Shown in pieces: positions 1-11,031 of a stretch of 64,000 nucleotides of DNA. Each line of letters begins with the position of its first letter. Position 1 is the first letter of the stretch. The notes under the pieces are model-generated. The model had not been told where the DNA came from, searched no databases, and worked only from the letters and a program-made list of their open reading frames with translations. The stretch lies in the NCBI RefSeq assembly GCF_026151205.1, contig NC_087084.1, positions 15,516,322-15,580,321 of the forward strand, written 5' to 3'. Position numbers and translations under genes: made by a program. Source of the stretch: Bolinopsis microptera. Its lineage: Eukaryota > Ctenophora > Tentaculata > Lobata > Bolinopsidae.

Positions 1-151
1 CGGTCACCTCCTGGACATGCCCAGTAACTTCTCAATACCTACAATTGTATCAGGGTAACTTTTGTTACGGTATTTAATAACCATGGATATTTTGCCATGG
101 ATACCATGTTACCATGGTTACTATGGTTGTCTTGTTGATTGTGTTAATTAA

Positions 152-2091
152 TTGGCAACTTCCCAACCTAAGTCAATGGCAGATCTTCTACAAGAGCAAT
201 TTAGCTCTGTTTTCAGTGATCCAGATTGTCCCGATGTTCAAAATCCCCAGTTCATGGCAGCAGATATAACGCAACCACTAACTGACGAAGATTTTGTTAT
301 TTCTGATGAAGACATCATATCGGCTATTTCTGCAATCTCACCCGATTCGGGTTGTGGACCAGATGGAGTGCCAGTTTGTCTTCTCAAGACATGTGCTCAA
401 GAACTGTGCCAACCCATTAAACTTATCTGGACGGAATCATACACCCTGGGTCTTGTACCCAAATTCTATAAGGAGACACACATTTCTCCTCTCTACAAAA
501 AGGGAAACCGGGCACATGCAGTGAACTACCGTCCCGTTGCCCTCACCTCACACATCATCAAGATCTATGAGCGCATTCTACGGAGCACCATGGTCAAGTA
601 CTTAGATGAAAATGAAATTTTGTGTGATAATCAACATGGATTTCGTTCGGGAAGGAGCTGTTTGACTCAGCTTCTTAGCCACTTCGACGACATCATGAGT
701 GGCCTTTTGAGTGGGTCAGATACTGATGCAATATATCTAGACTTTGCGAAGGCCTTCGACAAGGTGGATCATCGTCTTCTCATTGATAAATTGCAAAAGT
801 ATGGATTTAACGGAAGGATTAGGGCCTGTCGTGATATCATGGATCGCTTAGGTTCCACCAGGATCTGGTAGTCCTCATAATTCTGCGGCCTCTATGTTTC
901 GTCATCTCGCACAACTCTTTAAGAATCTTGTGGATTTGGCATGTGAAAATTCTTAAGTGGCTGGAGTCGTTTCTGTCGGACCGCCATCAACATGTTGTTC
1001 TGAACGGGGTGTCTTCCTTCGCAGCCTTGGTTATCAGTGGAGTCCCCCAAGGAACCGTTCTTGGACCCCTCCTTTTTATACTCTTCATAAATGACATGAA
1101 GCTTTGTGTGACTGGTTCAATTATAAGATTCTTTGCTGATGACACCCGTATACTGAAGCACATATATACAGAACAGGATGTTATCGTTCTTCAGCAAGAT
1201 CTCGACCATGTCATTGCATGGGCCAAACGTAATAACATGGTTTTACATGAGGATAAGTTTGAGCTCCTAGTTCACCGGGGGAATCCTAATGATAGTCTGT
1301 ATGAGCTGCCTTTTGTATGTCAAACACAAACATACAAGGTGTCAGGCGGTAATATGCTCTATCCTACAGACCAAGTTAAGGATCTTGGAGTTATAGTGTC
1401 TTCTGATATGTCGTGGTCACATCATGTCAGTTCTATGGCATCTCGAGCTAGAAAAGTGGCAGCCTGGGTGCTCAGTGCGTTCAAGTGCAGAAACAGAATC
1501 ACAATGTTGACACTTTACAAGTCACTTATCCGAAGTCATTTAGAGTACTGCTGCCCTCTGTGGAATACCAGTAAAATTTCAGACATCCAACAGATTGAAG
1601 GAGTACAGCGTACTTTCACCTCAAGGATTTGGGGTGTTCAACATCTTGACTATTGGCAGCGGCTCAAAGCACTAAATCTAATGTCGATGCAAAGGAGGAG
1701 AGAGCGTTATATTATCATCCACATGTGGAAAATCTTACATCAACGCTGCCCAAATGACCTTGGGATTCTTTTTTCTACTCCATCAAGACACGGAATCAAG
1801 GCCACCATTCCAAGTCTCAGCAAGAGCAGTACTCAACGTCAACAGTCACTGTATGATGGTTCATTTGCAGTAATGGGGCCACGTTTATGGAACACCATTC
1901 CATCAGATCTTCACCTCATTGAAGACCCACTGCTGTTCAAAGCAAAACTATCAGCGTTTCTTAAACCGTTTCCAGATAACCCACCTGTGAGCAATTACAG
2001 CTGCCCTAATGGAAATTCTTTGCTGGACTGGAGTATGAATAAGGCAGCAGCGATGCTGCAAGGGCGGTCGAACTATTCGATGACCCAGTAG
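152..2091 (+). pseudogene. CR1/Jockey-like LINE reverse transcriptase, 5'-truncated and interrupted
   Basis: Two open segments in different frames together make most of a non-LTR reverse transcriptase. The first (152-about 820) carries the fingers region with NYRPVALTS, HGFRSGRSC and the first catalytic aspartate in YLDFAKAFDKVDH. The second (from about 949 to the stop at 2091) carries GVPQGTVLGPLLF, the FADD catalytic pair and the thumb or connection region with SHLEYCCPLWN. Order and spacing follow the CR1/Jockey/L2 type of LINE. No AP endonuclease or ORF1 is visible, so the 5' part is lost or lies outside the window. The frame is broken by about 128 extra bases at 821-948, so this copy should be dead. 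The RT call is firm, the exact clade uncertain. Confidence 0.9.
821..948. other. Inserted segment splitting the LINE RT
   Basis: RT homology stops after NGRI (820) and resumes with LKWLESF after 948. The extra 128 bases end in ATT, as does the sequence just before them, so a short duplication or microhomology is possible. One frame inside reads about 30 residues without a stop, but nothing is recognisable. Confidence 0.55.
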
Positions 2092-3297
2092 AGGAATCTA
2101 CGAATCTCTCCAAAGTCCAAAGTCCAAGTGTAGATGTTGATAAATTCAGATAAACTTAGTATAACTTAGAATAATGGTTGTAATTTGAAACTGAAGTAGG
2201 TATTTTCATCTGTGATAATACTCCAATTTCCATGCTTATATTAGGTTGTTTAAACTTATTCTTAAGGCCAGAGGGGGGGAGGGTAAATTATCATTTTTTC
2301 AGTTTTCACAATTCACATATGTGATTAAAAAAAGCGAATTTGAGGTAAAGTTAACCTCATATTTCAAGAACAGAGGCAAATTTCAAAATTCTGTACATAA
2401 CAGTAAGCCTTTGATTTAGGTACCGAGTAAAAATTAGGCATGATAATTGATAATTCATGCTACGGTTTACTTATTGATACTATTGGGAAAACAAGTTGAA
2501 TTTCTTGAAAATCGAAGGGTCACTGCATTATAGATCATGACTGTATTATAACTTAAAATTTAATACTATATTTAAAACTTATTGGATTTTTTAAAGATTA
2601 ATTGTTATATTCTTGGTTACTAGTTGCTAATATGAGCGGGATATAAAAAATACTTTGTTATATCACATTAAAAATGAACCTTTTATTAAATTAACTGTGA
2701 AATTTTTATCAATAAACTTTCAAAATGTTACACAAATACATCATTTTATTGTAAACAAAATTCGCAAAATGACCTGTACATGCCTTGACAAGTGACCGAG
2801 TGTAAACAAAATTAGGGACGCCGAAACACCAGTTGACCAGTAAACTGGTCATAGCAATTACATCGGGCCCTATATGCACCTATAAGTAATGCTAGGTTTA
2901 TTCCATTGGACTAATAAGGTTACAGTCTAAAATACAAATATGATATCAATGTACCATAATTATAAACACAATTTATTAAACATATTTTATTACTTACATA
3001 TTTTATTAATTTGATATTTAGATATAGTTAATTTAAAGATAACAAAAACTTTCAATTATCAAAATATATATAATATCGTTATCTATAACAAAAGTAGTTA
3101 AAATACATATAATTTGAAAATTTCTTTAAAACATTCGTTCGTACCTTACAATGAAACATACTTTAATTAAATGTTCGCTGTTGTTGAAAATCAAAAATAT
3201 TTGTACTTAGGTCTCTGCTATAATAAGGTCGCCACATAAGTAAAATGCGGATAAAAAGTTGCGCATCTCGCATAACAATCATGCCTAATATGGAAGT
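2092..3297. other. AT-rich intergenic DNA, including the probable LINE 3' UTR
   Basis: The first 200 bases are probably the 3' UTR of the LINE. The rest is AT-rich with no convincing ORF, array or RNA gene. Confidence 0.5.
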
Positions 3298-3355
3298 ACA
3301 GTAAAACCCTGATATTTTGGGGAGGAAATGGCCGCGATATATCGGGTTTTACCGT
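3298..3355. mobile_element. Tiny inverted-repeat element (pogo/Tc1-like ends)
   Basis: GTAAAACCC followed by GATAT on the left mirrors ATATCGGGTTTTAC on the right, with TAC and GTA flanking. This leaves a stem-loop of about 55 bp. The end sequence resembles pogo-type termini, but no transposase is present. Confidence 0.45.
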
Positions 3356-3477
3356 ATTTGTGACCTTGTAAGGAATAGAGCGCGGGCTGTGAGCTTTATC
3401 CGATCTGCATTATGAAACACCACGTGTTGACGTAGCCATGGTAACTGTAGCACGTGGTAACCACGTGTTCCAAACTC

Positions 3478-5075
3478 TCATAATTGGCTCTGTGTCAACA
3501 TCTTCCTGAACTCTGAGAAGCTTATATTTCCGTCGTGGTTCCGGTCCACCTGTATTAATGTTGTAAATAGTGGAATACCTATTATTTGTACTGGTGTAAA
3601 GTATGCGCATATTACGCATAATTAACTACTTTCTATCAATTGATCTAATTAATTAATTAAATAGTAAAATCTGTTTCTCACTTTGCGGAACAAGTATTTC
3701 ATTTCTGGCTGGGTGATGCCCACATCTGCACAGTTCATAGCATCCCGCAACTCATCCAGTGATATCTCCCCTCCTGAGTCCTTGTCTATCATGTTAAACG
3801 CTTCAATCAGCTCGTCATTCCTGGAGTAATGGCAATGATATAGCAATGATATAGCAGTAACTCAGTAATAATGTAGCAATGATAGCTGCTCATGGTAGAT
3901 AGTTACCATGGTTACGTTATTGTCAGACATTCCTACGATGGCCTAGAGCAGACCAATCAAAATTTCTCATTCTTCGAAACATTCGAGCCTTTGGTTTTAG
4001 AATTCATCAAATTCCTACCATTATTTTACAATTTACAGTCACGTGAAAGTGTCTAGTAGATAGTTACCATAGTTACTACTACAAGTAATGCCCATATAAG
4101 GAGTGACAATAGAGCTCACGTGAAAGTTTCTGACAAGTTTTTGTCAATTTCTTCAACAAGTTTCCAGTCGACTATCCTACTGCTGATTTCTTTTTCTATT
4201 GCTTCTAACAAATGTTTCATGTCTTCTTTGGTCGCTAATCTATGAAACCAAATCTGAGTCATTGTTCCAAAGTAACCTCCTTAAAGATTTTTATTGTTTC
4301 CTAAAATTTGCTAAATTTTTAATTGATTCAGATTTTATTGCAGCCAGCTACTTGCAGAGTGACAATACCGTAGTTACTATGGTTACCATGGTTACAATAA
4401 GCATCTACTATTGCAATACTGTATCAATAAAGTAGCAATAATATAACAATAATGATATTGTAGTAATAATGATATACTACTACAAGTATTAATGGTAGAT
4501 AATTACCATGGTTACTACTACAAGTAATGCCCATATAAGGAGTGAAAATAAAGCTCACGTGAATTCGTCTGACATTAACCGGTCAATATACTCAACAAGT
4601 TCCCAACAGTCAATGGTCCCACTGATGTCGTCATCTATTGCTTCTAACAAATTCTTTAAATCTTCTTTAGTTGCTATCACTCCTGTGTAGTTGTGCATTA
4701 TTTAAAAGTCCTACTATAAGTTAATTAAATGGCTAACTAATTATCTAATCATTTCTGGATTTGATGAAAATATAATGACCTAGATTGCTCATCATTTTAG
4801 CGAGCTAAGAGAGCAGCGTACACTAGTCCACACAACATATTACTATGGTTACCATGGTTATTATGGCTGCTGTGGTTACTATGGCTACTATGGTTACTAT
4901 GGTTACTATATTTACTATAGTTACTATAGTTACTATGGTTACCTAGATTGCTCATCATTTTAGCGAGTTCGTCCAGCTCTAGTTCCCCGTTCCCGTCATC
5001 ATCATACTTATCAAACAGTTCGTAAAGCTCCTCCACCTCCGCTTTATTGAGTGCTGGGGCCACGTGATCTCCCAT
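3478..5075 (-). CDS. Calmodulin-like protein with four EF-hands, four exons
   Basis: Joining 4943-5075, 4559-4682, 3682-3820 and 3478-3549 on the minus strand gives 155 residues with matching phases (1, 2, 0) and GT-AG introns. The predicted loops sit at about residues 25-36 (DDDGNGELELDE), 61-72 (DDDISGTIDCWE), 98-109 (DKDSGGEISLDE) and 134-145 (DRNHDGNISFSE). All keep acidic residues at positions 1, 3 and 12 and Gly at 6, so all four should bind calcium. The size and paired-hand layout are those of the calmodulin/troponin-C superfamily, a cytosolic calcium sensor. It is too diverged from calmodulin for a finer name. The start MGDHVAP at 5075 gives the usual length; an in-frame Met at 5132 is possible. 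Partial copies of exon 1 and exon 2 lie in the introns. Confidence 0.85.
4120..4239 (-). pseudogene. Decayed duplicate of EF-hand exon 2
   Basis: The minus strand reads ATKEDMKHLLEAI then EKEISSRIVDWK, aligned with ATKEDLKNLLEAI and DDDISGTIDCWE of the real exon at 4559-4682. The first loop aspartate, the Gly and the final Glu are lost, so this hand should not bind calcium. The donor AC|GTGAGCT is conserved. At the acceptor side the phase no longer fits exon 1. Flanking intron sequence is duplicated too (about 4045-4239 and 4490-4682), so this was a tandem segmental duplication. Confidence 0.8.
4778..4804 (-). repeat. Copy of the exon 1 3' end with its splice junction
   Basis: The 26 bases coding LAKMMSNL at the end of EF-hand exon 1 (4943-4967) recur here about 163 bp downstream in transcript sense, ending in CTAG|GT like the true donor. 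Confidence 0.75.
4840..4945. repeat. Short array of TTACTATGG-type units
   Basis: Degenerate repeats of ATGGTTAC and ATAGTTAC fill the start of EF-hand intron 1. They belong to the same motif family as the larger arrays at 17.4 kb and 61.5 kb. Confidence 0.6.
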
Positions 5076-5369
5076 CCCTCGACTGTGTTCACATATTACT
5101 AATATACTTTTAATACAATAACTGTGTGACACTGATTACGGAGGGGGGGGGGGGCGGTGGTAAAAACAAGTGATTACTTAATATTTTAGATAAGCATTAA
5201 GCATCTTTGAGCGTTTTGCAGGGAGTATCGCAAATAAAGCATTTTCCTTTAATGAAACTGAACCAAGTTCAAGCCAAACATTCTTGGCAAAAAAGAAGCG
5301 GAAACTTCCTTAGTTATTTCTGTTCTTCCGTTTTCGTTGTGTTAGTCGTCAACTGATTTAAAAGGGTAA

Positions 5370-5908
5370 CCTTAGCAAGGTCACGGCAAGTAACCTTAGC
5401 AACCTTAGCAAAGGCGAGGCCGGTAACCTTAGCAACCCTAGCGAGGGCGAGGCCGGTAACCTTAGCAACCTTAGCAAGGGCGCGGCCGGTAACCTTAGCA
5501 ACCCTAGCAAGGTCACGGCCAGTAACCTTAGCAACCTTAGCAAGGGCGAGGCCGGTAACCTTAGCAACCCTAGCAAGGGCGAGGCCGGTAACCTTAGCGA
5601 CCTTAGCAAGGGCGAGGCCAGTAACCTTAGCAACCTTAGCAAGGGCGAGACCGGTAACCTAAGCAACCTTAGCAAGGGCGAGGCCGGTAACCTTAGCAAC
5701 CCTAGCAAGGGCGAGGCCGGTAACCTTAGCAACCTTAGCAAGGGCGAGACCGGTAACCTAAGCAACCTTAGCAAGGGCGAGACCGGTAACCTAAGCAACC
5801 TTAGCAAGGGCGAGGCCTGTAACCTTAGCAACCTTAGCAAGGGCGAGGCCGGTAACCTTAGCAACCTTAGCAAGGGCGAGGCCGGTAACCTTAGCAACCC
5901 TAGCAAGG
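5370..5908. repeat. 33-bp minisatellite, left part
   Basis: The unit is about GGTAACCTTAGCAACC then TTAGCAAGGGCGAGGCC, 33 bp, with variants (GTCACGGCCA, GCGCGGC). Because 33 is a multiple of three the array is open in several frames on both strands; I do not regard those ORFs as genes. The array resumes after the inserted element at 7017. Confidence 0.9.
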
Positions 5909-7016
5909 CACAGTGGGCTACCATGCTAGCATAGGCCTAAAATCGACTTTCTTAAATTTCTTTGAAAATAAGCTTACCTTATTGTAAAAAGCTAGCCCGA
6001 TTTCATGCAAAATACCGTAATTAAAAACTTTGCAAGATGCCAAAATGGCGTCGCGTGAAAAAATAGCATTTTTCACTGTCAAGAAATTTTGCCTTTTTTA
6101 GCCAAAAATTGCCTAATATTTATTATTTTGGGCTAAAATGCCTGATCAAGGCAGTTTTTAATAATTGAAATACAGTATAGTACTTCAGAATACTCAGACA
6201 TCTAAAAAAAACTGTGTGACTTTAACATTTTCACCTGATTTTTGACCGCGCCTTTTTTATGGCGTGTATTTTAGGCAATTTTTGGGGTATTTAACGACAG
6301 AAATCGTTGTTGGTTTGCAATAGTTCGGTATAATGCATGGTATCATCAGAAAGCTTAGACAATTCCCTATCAGATGCAATAAGAATCACTTTGGGCACTT
6401 TTGGGCAACTCTGTTTACAAAATTAAGAAACTCAAAAATTGGGTAAAATTTGCTGCATTTTTAGATAATTTATGAGCTCAATTTTGCTATTAAATTGACA
6501 TATTTTAGTTATTCTCCATGTTTGTGGCATTTTTTGCATCCTAGACCAGATGCATATGGATGAAAAATCAAAATATCACAATTATTATAGTTAAAATTGA
6601 TAAAAATCCAAAATATCTTGATTTTAAACGAAATTTTTGAAAATAACAGGAACAATTTTGGTGTTTCAGAAAATTTTGGTCATATAAATGGGCACAACTT
6701 TTGTTCTGATCAATATTTTTTCATAATTCAAAAAGATTTGAGTTCCTAAGATAGCTGTCCTTCGTTTACAGTTCATAAAAGAGCTTTAAAATTGATTAAA
6801 CCTCTAAAAAACAACTTTTCCTGGGATCAGCCTCCTATTTTTGGACTTCAAGATTGCTTAAAATCGGCCCAAAAATTTTTTCTGAGACATTTTCGGCCCT
6901 GTAAATGATTGGAATCGTATTTTTGTACCCAAATTACCTTAGAAACAAAGTTAGGGGCATGTGTGATGGTCTAAAATACCCTATGCTAGCATGACCCCCA
7001 CTCACAGCCCACTGTG
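5909..7016. mobile_element. Non-autonomous DNA transposon with CACAGTG ends (Transib/RAG-like)
   Basis: The element starts CACAGTGGGCT and ends AGCCCACTGTG, an 11-bp terminal inverted repeat. It is flanked by CAAGG on both sides (5904-5908 and 7017-7021), a 5-bp target duplication. Removing it restores a normal repeat variant (CTAGCAAGGTCACGG) seen elsewhere in the array, which proves insertion. A second inverted block, ATGCTAGCATAGG, lies 7 bp inside the left heptamer and 17 bp inside the right one. The interior is AT-rich and has no transposase ORF. CACWRTG ends plus a 5-bp duplication are known for Transib, the family related to RAG1; the family assignment is my inference. Confidence 0.8.
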
Positions 7017-7743
7017 CAAGGTCACGGCCAGTAACCTTAGCAACCCTAGCAAGGGCGAGGCCTGTAACCTAAGCAACCTTAGCAAGGGCGAGGCCAGTAA
7101 CCTTAGCAACCTTAGCAAGGGCGAGACCGGTAACCTAAGCAACCTTAGCAAGGGCGAGGCCGGTAACCTTAGCAACCCTAGCAAGGTCACGGCCAGTAAC
7201 CTTAGCAACCCTAGCAAGGTCACGGCCAGTAACCTTAGCAACCTTAGCAAAGGCGAGGCCGGTAACCTTAGCAACCCTAGCAAGGTCACGGCCAGTAACC
7301 TTAGCAACCTTAGCAAAGGCGAGGCCGGTAACCTTAGCATCCTTAGCAAGGGCGTGACCGGTAACCTTAGCATCCTTAGCAAGGGCGTGACCGGTAACCT
7401 TAGCAACCCTAGCAAGGTCACGGCCAGTAACCTTAGCAACCTTAGCAAGGGCGAGGCCGGTAACCTTAGCAACCTTAGCAAGGGCGCGGCTGGTAACCTT
7501 AGCAACCTTAGCAAGGGCGAGGCCGGTAACCTTAGCAACCTTAGCAAGGGCGCGGCTGGTAACCTTAGCAACCCTAGCAAGGGCGAGGCCGGTAACCTTA
7601 GCAACCTTAGCGAGGGTGCAGCCGATAACCTTAGCAAGGGTGCGGCTGGTAACCGTAGCAAGGGCGAGGCCGGTAACCTTAGCAACCTTAGCAAGGGCGC
7701 AGCCGGTAACCTTAGCAACCTTAGCAAGGGCGCGGCTGGTAAC
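7017..7743. repeat. 33-bp minisatellite, right part
   Basis: This continues the array left of the element. It has the same unit and variants, with some units shortened to about 21-24 bp near 7620-7680. ORFs of more than 200 codons exist on both strands only because the unit length is a multiple of three. Confidence 0.9.
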
Positions 7744-8635
7744 GTTAATTTCAAAGTTCAAACTACTGAAGTTCAACAAATCACATACAATGTGTCAGTC
7801 TGATTTACTTTGCACCGTTTAACTAAATAACTGTCCAACTGTATGTAGTAGCAGTAGTAAACCCATCAATCCAAACGTAATCAATTATCTAATTATCATT
7901 AACTGACCACAATTAAAGGACTGCCAAATTCAGAAGCAGATTCAGGTGCAAATCGATTAATTCTCCCGAATTCTGCGGAATAATGACACGGGATAGAACT
8001 TGGCTGATGATAAAGAGGAAAAGAAGAAGGCTAAGTGGTTTGCGAGGTAGTCTTGCTGCGTGACGTCACATGACCTGGTGTGACACACTGTGACACACCA
8101 TGGACTGCCATATTCGGAGAAAATATTCTGAAGTTCCGCAGAAATGTTTCTGCGACCTCCTAGCGAGCGTTAATTTAAAGCGTGGAGGGGGTTATTTGGT
8201 TATATTAAAATTAATTAAGGGATTGATTAGTGTATAAAGTTATTCATAGCAACTTGAGGGAGGGAATTTAGACAAATGTTAATAAAGCTGTAAAGATCAT
8301 AACGTCACTCCCAGGCGGTTACCATAGTAACCATACCTGGTTACTGGGTAGTTAATAGATTATTCTCAATTTTCTTGTTGTGTTCCACAATCCTTAACTC
8401 TAATAATAGAATAATGCGGAATATTGCTGTCAATTAACGACTAATCAACTGTTAAGCTGGTAAAATGAATTCCCTGTACACTTCACAGAGCCTAGTACTA
8501 TGAGTGCTCGACATAAAATACTACAAGAGAGCCTTTTCTTTTAAAAACGGTAGTGCATTACCGTGCCAGGCGTCTATTACGGCACATTACAAATTATTTA
8601 CATTCCTGCGATTTCTAATCCACCGCAACCCCCAG
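7744..8635. other. Intergenic, no gene seen
   Basis: Mostly AT-rich. It holds one X-box-like palindrome, GTTACCATAGTAAC, near 8317 and a TGACGTCA site near 8062. A short ORF from 8504 runs into the exon candidate below, but its upstream part looks intronic. Confidence 0.4.
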
Positions 8636-9921
8636 AAAGCTGGAGTGTTTGTGAAGGAGCAGGAGGTGTCAGTGTTTGAAGATCAGATAAAAGCCGTGTT
8701 TCCGAAGGATCTCGGCAAGAAGAAGAACAAATGGCACAAGTCCGCTCAGAAGACGGTTGATAACTCCACGTTTGAGCTTCCTCCCCTGAAACGAGTTCAA
8801 GTGAGTTCACACATCACTTTTTAAGGTATCTAGTTTCAAATATTTTATGGTATTCTTTAAAGTACTCATTGCAGGTCAAGCATTTGGTAAAACTTCGGTC
8901 TTGAAATTTCAACTTTTAAAGAACATTTAACAATGCTATTTATTACTTAAACTTTGTGTCAGGGCCCGTTTAAGAACCCTAGCGTTGTGTACATGCAGCG
9001 GCTCAAGTCACTCAAACCAACTCTCAAAGTGCAGACGACTTAAAACAAGAGGACGTGGTAAGTGAGCAGTTGTTTTGATTAAACAATTGTTTTGATGGAT
9101 GGGAGTTCCAAGCAGTCATATATGTTGACTTTTTGATGCCGGAAAGTAAGCCCCTAGAGCGGCTTATGTTTTGACCTATTAATTCTGATGGTTTTCGGAT
9201 AGTTTGTCCTGGGTACTTTGGAGAATGGGTTTTAACTGCAATAAATTGATCTTTGTTTTTTCTGACTGATAGATGATTTGGCTCAGATTAAATCCAAAAC
9301 GTTTTTTTTTCAGAGAAAAGGATGTTTAAAGGAGAATGGTGTTAAACGAATTTATTGATCTGAGGTGGAGTTTCCCTTTGATAAAGAGAAGTTTCTTAAT
9401 CACCTTCCCCAAATAATACCAGATCTATGAACTTATCTCGGGGGGGCAGGGGGGGTACTTCTTTTGTTGGGGGGGGGGGGGGGGGGGCTTTTCTGCTTGT
9501 TGATAATATTACTCTCCACTTTTTTCAACTTGTTTAAAAAACTCTATTTATATATCTTTACTTGCAGGTTTGCTCCGTTCTCAAGGATGAAATACGATTA
9601 TATGCCATCACTTCACAAACAATACTCAGTTTTCTATGTGAGTATCATTTCCTACGGTTGCTAAGGTTACCGGCCTAGGAGTTCGTAATATGAACGAGTT
9701 CCTGTTTTTATTAATTGTAGATAAAAAGGTCGAGTAAATTATTCACTGGCGAAAGGGGCAACATCATTTGAATTATTTGTTAACATCATATCACTTTCAG
9801 TGTGGACTATGGAACCAAATCGTTCAGACAAAAGCCTGACGAGTTATTAGTTTCATCTCAGTTTAAAACTGTGTTCAAATCTATTCCGGAGTTCGACAAC
9901 ATTGGAGAGGCTTACAGCTGA
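8636..9921 (+). CDS. Unidentified gene, exon candidates
   Basis: The best exon is 8636-8800 (55 codons, Lys-rich, containing PKDLGKKKNKWHKSAQ) between CAG| and |GTGAGT. Two continuations are possible. One is an exon 8963-9043 in phase 0, ending KPTLKVQTT and a stop. The other uses an acceptor near 8980, ending in |GTAAGT after 9058, then 9568-9637 and 9801 onward, reading LKQEDV, VCSVLKDEIRLYA and a final stop after KSLTSY. Phases also agree in this chain. I do not recognise the protein. The 5' end is not found, and a pseudogene is possible. Confidence 0.35.
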
Positions 9922-10798
9922 ATTACAAAATTATAAAATAGATGCTCTCAAATTATGTTTCTGCTGAGCTGATTTTCTTTAGTTTATTTCGCTGAAAAAT
10001 AATCAGACTCAGTTTGTAAATAACTAGAATACAGTAATTTGAAATATATTTTACATAAAAAAGCTCCATTGTCAAATTGTCTGAGAAGGACTTGATTCCA
10101 AATTTGTAACAATTTTAACAGTGGATACTAAAGCTATATCAAGAAGAGATTTTTATGTACTGATACAATTAAAATGGTAACCATAGTAACCATGGTAACA
10201 ATTAGAATGATTGTTTCCTCTTCTTAACAAATTCTGGTTGATTCGAAGATTAAAAACTATCAAAAAAGATGTCTTTGTGACAAAGTGGCAATTTCCGTAG
10301 CATCTGATTGAAATCTCATAAACGTAAGACGCGATGATGAAATTTGTGAATATTGTGCGCGCTGTCATGACAACCGGCCGGATCAATGAATTAAATATGG
10401 TACGTGAGGTGAACGATAATAAATCACTCTGCTGCACTATAAGGTGATTAGTTTAACACGTTCCTTAAATATCTGTGATGAGCAGTTAATAACCATACCC
10501 TGTACTCTAACCCTAATCAGTTAAACTCTAGCATGTTATAAAATCTCGACTACACAATCGCATTTCGTCCGTGTAGTGGACTGGGCAAAACAAGTTCGCA
10601 TTTTCGAAATGATTTGTGGGGCAACTTTTGGTCGAGCTGTAAAAATAGATAGAACATAATTTGGTTAAGTTTAGTTAAAAGTGTAAAATAGTATAAATAA
10701 AGTGTACCTTTTTACTACACTTTTTACTACTATACACCAAAAAAGGCAAAAGTGCACTGAAAATTTAAAATCAGGATAACTGCATCTTGGTGACAGGT
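9922..10798. other. Intergenic, no gene seen
   Basis: AT-rich DNA with overlapping X-box-like motifs (GTAACCATAGTAAC, GTAACCATGGTAAC) at about 10176-10200. No convincing coding exon. Confidence 0.4.
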
Positions 10799-10935
10799 AT
10801 ACTATTGGGGGGGGGGGGGGTGGGGGGGTGTCACGTCCGTCTATGTCCGCTTGTCTCATAGAATCCAAAAAGGACTGGACAGGACAGGACAGGACAGGAC
10901 AGGACATAGGCGGACATAGACGGACATAGACTATA
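10799..10935. mobile_element. Short foldback element, TCCGTCTATGTCCGC family
   Basis: A G-run followed by TGTCACGTCCGTCTATG is mirrored by CATAGACGGAC about 100 bp on, with GGACA pentamers between. The same ends and the core CATAGAATCCAAAAAGGAC recur at 57.74 kb and 59.73 kb, so this is a dispersed family; here it is at minimal size. Confidence 0.65.
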
Positions 10936-10998
10936 TAGACACAATATTAATTAATATGAGTCGCATAGTTGAAATGTTTTCTTGGATAAATTTCTAAT

Positions 10999-11031
10999 GA
11001 TCCCGAACTGTCCCATTCTCAGTTCGGGATC
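10999..11031. repeat. Perfect 12-bp hairpin at the satellite edge
   Basis: GATCCCGAACTG and CAGTTCGGGATC flank a 9-base loop. It marks the left edge of the satellite array. Confidence 0.75.

Noticed and set aside
7002-7779. Long ORFs on both strands across the 33-bp minisatellite
   Set aside because: The repeat length is a multiple of three, so openness in several frames is automatic. There is no non-repetitive coding part or splice context.
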